9,658 nucleotides of DNA from the NCBI GenBank assembly GCA_025350425.1, contig JANXXW010000128.1, positions 1-9,658 of the forward strand, written 5' to 3'. Source of the stretch: Rhodospirillales bacterium (lineage in GTDB: Bacteria > Pseudomonadota > Alphaproteobacteria > Acetobacterales > Acetobacteraceae). The notes beneath the pieces were generated by a model. The model did not search any database. It saw only the letters and a list, made by a program, of their open reading frames with translations, and had not been told where the DNA came from. Positions 8,450-9,658 of the stretch are shown here, one piece after another (within the stretch, counting starts at the first letter, position 1; each line of letters opens with the position of its first letter). Both the position numbers and the translations under genes were made by a program.

Positions 8450-9151
8450 TCAGGCCCCCGAAGGCGGCCCGGCGGTGGCCCGTGGCTTGGCCCGGCCTCG
8501 GCGTTTGGCGCTTGCTCGGGGCTTGGCGAGCGCTCGGGGATGATGCGTGACGCACCCCTTGGGCCATCGGGCCGAGGGCTGGTAGCGGTGGTGCCCGGTG
8601 TCGGTTGGAATGGGCTTGCCGACCGGGCTGACCGGGACCGGGCGGACCGGGACCGTGCAGGCCGCTATGGCGCGTGGCGGTGCCTTGGCCCGCCGCAGGA
8701 TGTCAGGCAGCGGTCGGCGGCCCAGCATCCAGTATAGCGAGCGCAGGATGCCCTTGGCCTGAGGTGCTGCAGTCAGCAGGGCCACCATCTCCAGATCGGT
8801 CCGCACCATCTGGTCCAGATAATGTCCGTAGGCGTTGGCCTCCGGCGCCAGCCGGCTCAGCCACTGGAAGCGGTTCGGCACGAGGCTCGGTCGGCGTTGG
8901 GAAACGGTCCGCGTGGCTACCCGCATCGCCTCGGCCCGGCGTCTCGGCGGCGCCCGCAGCGTGCCGGCCTGAACGCGCTCCACGATGGCGTTGAACCGCT
9001 TTGTCAGCCCGTTCAGCTTGAGGGTCATCTCGCTGAGCAAGGGGCCGGCGGAGCGGTCCTTGAACACGATGTCACAAACCCTGCGGGCCAGGGCGCGCAC
9101 GATGTCACCGAATGCGGCAGAGAGGGTGGGCAGAGGGACTGCGAAGGACAC
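8450..9151 (-). CDS. Hypothetical protein with basic, proline-rich C-terminal tail
   Basis: A 233-residue product with no enzyme motif that I can name. The N-terminal third (1-65) is mixed and partly helical. The best-ordered block is about 91-144, VPNRFQWLSRLAPEANAYG then MVRTDLEMVALLTAAPQ and ILRSLYWMLG; from memory this resembles uncharacterised proteins of Acetobacteraceae and Sphingomonadales (PRRFxWL, LRPLCRMLG style), an unsearched impression. Residues 152-180 are rich in Pro/Val/Arg, partly from an imperfect 15-bp DNA repeat. The end (205-226) is strongly basic (ALAKPRASAKRRGRAKPRA), which could bind nucleic acid or membrane. I see no signal peptide and no clear membrane span. The GTG at 9151 is the longest start; GTG at 9100, preceded by GGTGA with a 4-nt spacer, is a good alternative giving 216 residues. 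It converges on rsmI. Function unknown. Confidence 0.75.
   Translation of the reverse strand: MSFAVPLPTLSAAFGDIVRALARRVCDIVFKDRSAGPLLSEMTLKLNGLTKRFNAIVERVQAGTLRAPPRRRAEAMRVATRTVSQRRPSLVPNRFQWLSRLAPEANAYGHYLDQMVRTDLEMVALLTAAPQAKGILRSLYWMLGRRPLPDILRRAKAPPRAIAACTVPVRPVPVSPVGKPIPTDTGHHRYQPSARWPKGCVTHHPRALAKPRASAKRRGRAKPRATAGPPSGA
8621..8655. repeat. Short imperfect tandem repeat, 15-bp period
   Basis: GACCGGGACCG occurs at 8630-8640 and again at 8645-8655, with a shorter GACCGGG copy at 8621-8627. The 15-bp spacing keeps the frame, so in the minus-strand protein it gives the PVRPVPVSPV segment (about residues 168-177). It looks like replication slippage in a low-complexity linker rather than a mobile or regulatory element. 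Confidence 0.6.
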
Positions 9152-9157
9152 CCGAAC

Positions 9158-9186
9158 ACCATGCGCCCACGTAACGTTTATGTCAA
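9158..9186 (-). promoter_or_regulatory. Candidate sigma70-type promoter for the hypothetical gene
   Basis: On the minus strand a perfect -35 box TTGACA (9186-9181) is followed by a 17-nt spacer and CATGGT (9163-9158), only 3 of 6 matches to the -10 consensus. Transcription would start near 9151, the first possible GTG, so the message would be leaderless or would use the internal GTG at 9100. The intergenic stretch 9152-9253 also contains the palindrome AACGTT (9173-9178) in the spacer, a possible operator half. The -35 is convincing and the -10 is weak. Confidence 0.35.
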
Positions 9187-9231
9187 GAACGAATCAGGAA
9201 CAGCAAGCCAATGTCGCGATATTTTTGCTCG

Positions 9232-9255
9232 GACCGGACGCGCCGCCTCCCGGTC
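9232..9255. terminator. Inverted repeat at the aldo/keto reductase 3' end
   Basis: GACCGG (9232-9237) and CCGGTC (9250-9255) form a 6-bp stem with a 12-nt loop overlapping the reductase stop codon (9256-9254). Read on the minus strand it is followed by an A-rich, not T-rich, stretch, so it is not a standard intrinsic terminator for that gene. It may be a weak 3'-end structure. Confidence 0.25.
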
Positions 9256-9568
9256 AGAGCATCGCCAGTCCCTGCTTACGTCGCGGTGCTGGGAACGCCG
9301 CGTCCAACTCCGCCAGATCATCCGGCGAGAGTCTGATCGCCGCTGCCGCTGCGTTCTCGCGCACATGGGCGAGATCGCCGGCCTTCGGGATCGAGATCAC
9401 ACCCGGAAGTCGCAAAGTCCAGGCCACCGCGACCTGACCGGGTGTTGCTTCATGGCGGGCGGCAACCTTGCGCAACACCGGGGAGCGCAACAGGTCTCCG
9501 CCCTGGCCCACCGGCGAATAGGCCATGACCGGCATCCGCGACTTGGCGCAGAACGCCAGCAGATCGAA
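9254..9568 (-). CDS. Aldo/keto reductase, C-terminal part only (5' end lost or beyond a junction)
   Basis: Aldo/keto reductases are NADPH-dependent TIM-barrel enzymes that reduce carbonyl compounds. About 105 C-terminal residues match well: FDLLAFCAKSRMPVMAYSPV near the start of the matching part (strand 7 area), then the helix RHEATPGQVAVAWTLR, the cofactor-phosphate block VISIPKAGDLAHVRENAAA, and the tail LSPDDLAELDAAFPAPRRK. A full protein of this subfamily has about 275-330 residues, so two thirds are missing, including the catalytic Asp-Tyr-Lys-His residues. The frame remains open to the window edge at 9658, but upstream of about 9568 the sequence no longer resembles the family (no NQVLYN-type motif) and codon GC bias drops. 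An automatic call might start at ATG 9535 or run off the edge. I regard it as a truncated gene or as one side of a chimeric junction. It is codirectional with the hypothetical gene, 102 nt away. Confidence 0.8.
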   Translation of the reverse strand, partial: FDLLAFCAKSRMPVMAYSPVGQGGDLLRSPVLRKVAARHEATPGQVAVAWTLRLPGVISIPKAGDLAHVRENAAAAAIRLSPDDLAELDAAFPAPRRKQGLAML

Positions 9569-9577
9569 GCAGACGTT

Positions 9578-9658
9578 ATGGGCAAATTCACCGGCAGCAC
9601 AATCATTGCTTCCGCCACTCCTGGCGGGACAATCACCCCGAGCGGCGTGCTCCCCGTG
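9578..9658 (+). CDS. Possible start of an extracellular repeat-domain protein (partial, runs off the edge)
   Basis: A plus-strand frame from ATG 9578 to the window end encodes 27 residues, MGKFTGSTIIASATPGG followed by TITPSGVLPV. The pattern I-x-ASA-x-PGGTITPSG closely resembles the opening of divergent InlB-B-type bacterial repeat domains found in secreted surface proteins; this is recognition from memory. Codons here are fairly GC-rich at position 3, unlike the opposing minus frame. No good Shine-Dalgarno precedes the ATG and no signal peptide follows, so the ATG may not be a real start and the segment may be an internal piece of a gene joined here. Low confidence. Confidence 0.35.
   Translation, partial: MGKFTGSTIIASATPGGTITPSGVLPV

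Noticed and set aside
7457..8567. Long minus-strand frames (232 and 289 codons) opposite rsmI
   Set aside because: Arg/Ala/Pro-rich translations with no motifs, opposite a clearly conserved rsmI.
8621..8655. 15-bp repeat considered as CRISPR or mobile-element signal
   Set aside because: Only two full copies, no spacers, in-frame inside a low-complexity coding linker.
8415..8800. Search for yraN (UPF0102) or a remnant after rsmI on the plus strand
   Set aside because: No GE(I/V)D...EVK nuclease motif in any plus frame. The plus-strand frames here are shadows of the minus-strand hypothetical gene.
9581..9658. Minus-frame residues GGSNDCAA read as the aldo/keto reductase segment before NQVLYN
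   Set aside because: The similarity is a few common residues, the following NQVLYN-type sequence is missing, and codon bias is poor. The plus-strand reading fits a known repeat pattern better.

Overview
This window reads as chromosomal DNA from a high-GC alphaproteobacterium, most likely Acetobacteraceae/Rhodospirillales. The evidence is high GC at third codon positions, frequent GTG starts, the trpB-trpA-accD-folC order, and a lineage-type hypothetical protein at 8450-9151. The taxonomic call is inference from protein style and gene order, not a database match. Nearly every base is coding and no tRNA, rRNA, CRISPR array, integrase or transposase is visible.

Layout. At the left edge the tail of an unidentified gene (to 53) overlaps pdxJ (50-787, +), the vitamin B6 ring-closing enzyme. 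A six-gene minus-strand block then runs from 7491 down to 764: an LpoA/YraM-like lipoprotein, a PhoR-like sensor histidine kinase, trpB, trpA, accD and folC. Spacings are 7, 25, -4, -4 and 5 nt, so one operon is likely. Its last gene, folC, overlaps pdxJ tail to tail by 24 nt. Divergent from the lipoprotein gene is rsmI (7476-8414, +), and the two start regions overlap by 16 nt. This rsmI/lipoprotein pair matches the yraL-yraM (rsmI-lpoA) arrangement of E. coli. Beyond rsmI lie a convergent gene for an unnamed basic, proline-rich-tailed protein (8450-9151, -), a short intergenic gap with a perfect TTGACA -35 box, and the C-terminal third of an aldo/keto reductase (9254 to about 9568, -).

Function. 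The block joins envelope biogenesis (lipoprotein), signalling (kinase), the last two steps of tryptophan synthesis (TrpAB), the carboxyltransferase beta subunit of acetyl-CoA carboxylase (AccD) and folate polyglutamylation (FolC). trpBA-accD-folC is a familiar alphaproteobacterial run. trpF, which often precedes trpB, is absent, and the kinase occupies that place.

Oddities. I see no convincing undescribed multi-gene system. The best leads are: the abrupt end of aldo/keto reductase similarity at about 9569-9578, where a plus-strand frame resembling an extracellular repeat domain begins (a rearrangement or an assembly chimera); the orphan kinase in the trp position; the head-to-head overlap giving RsmI an acidic N-terminal extension; and the unnamed protein found where yraN often sits.
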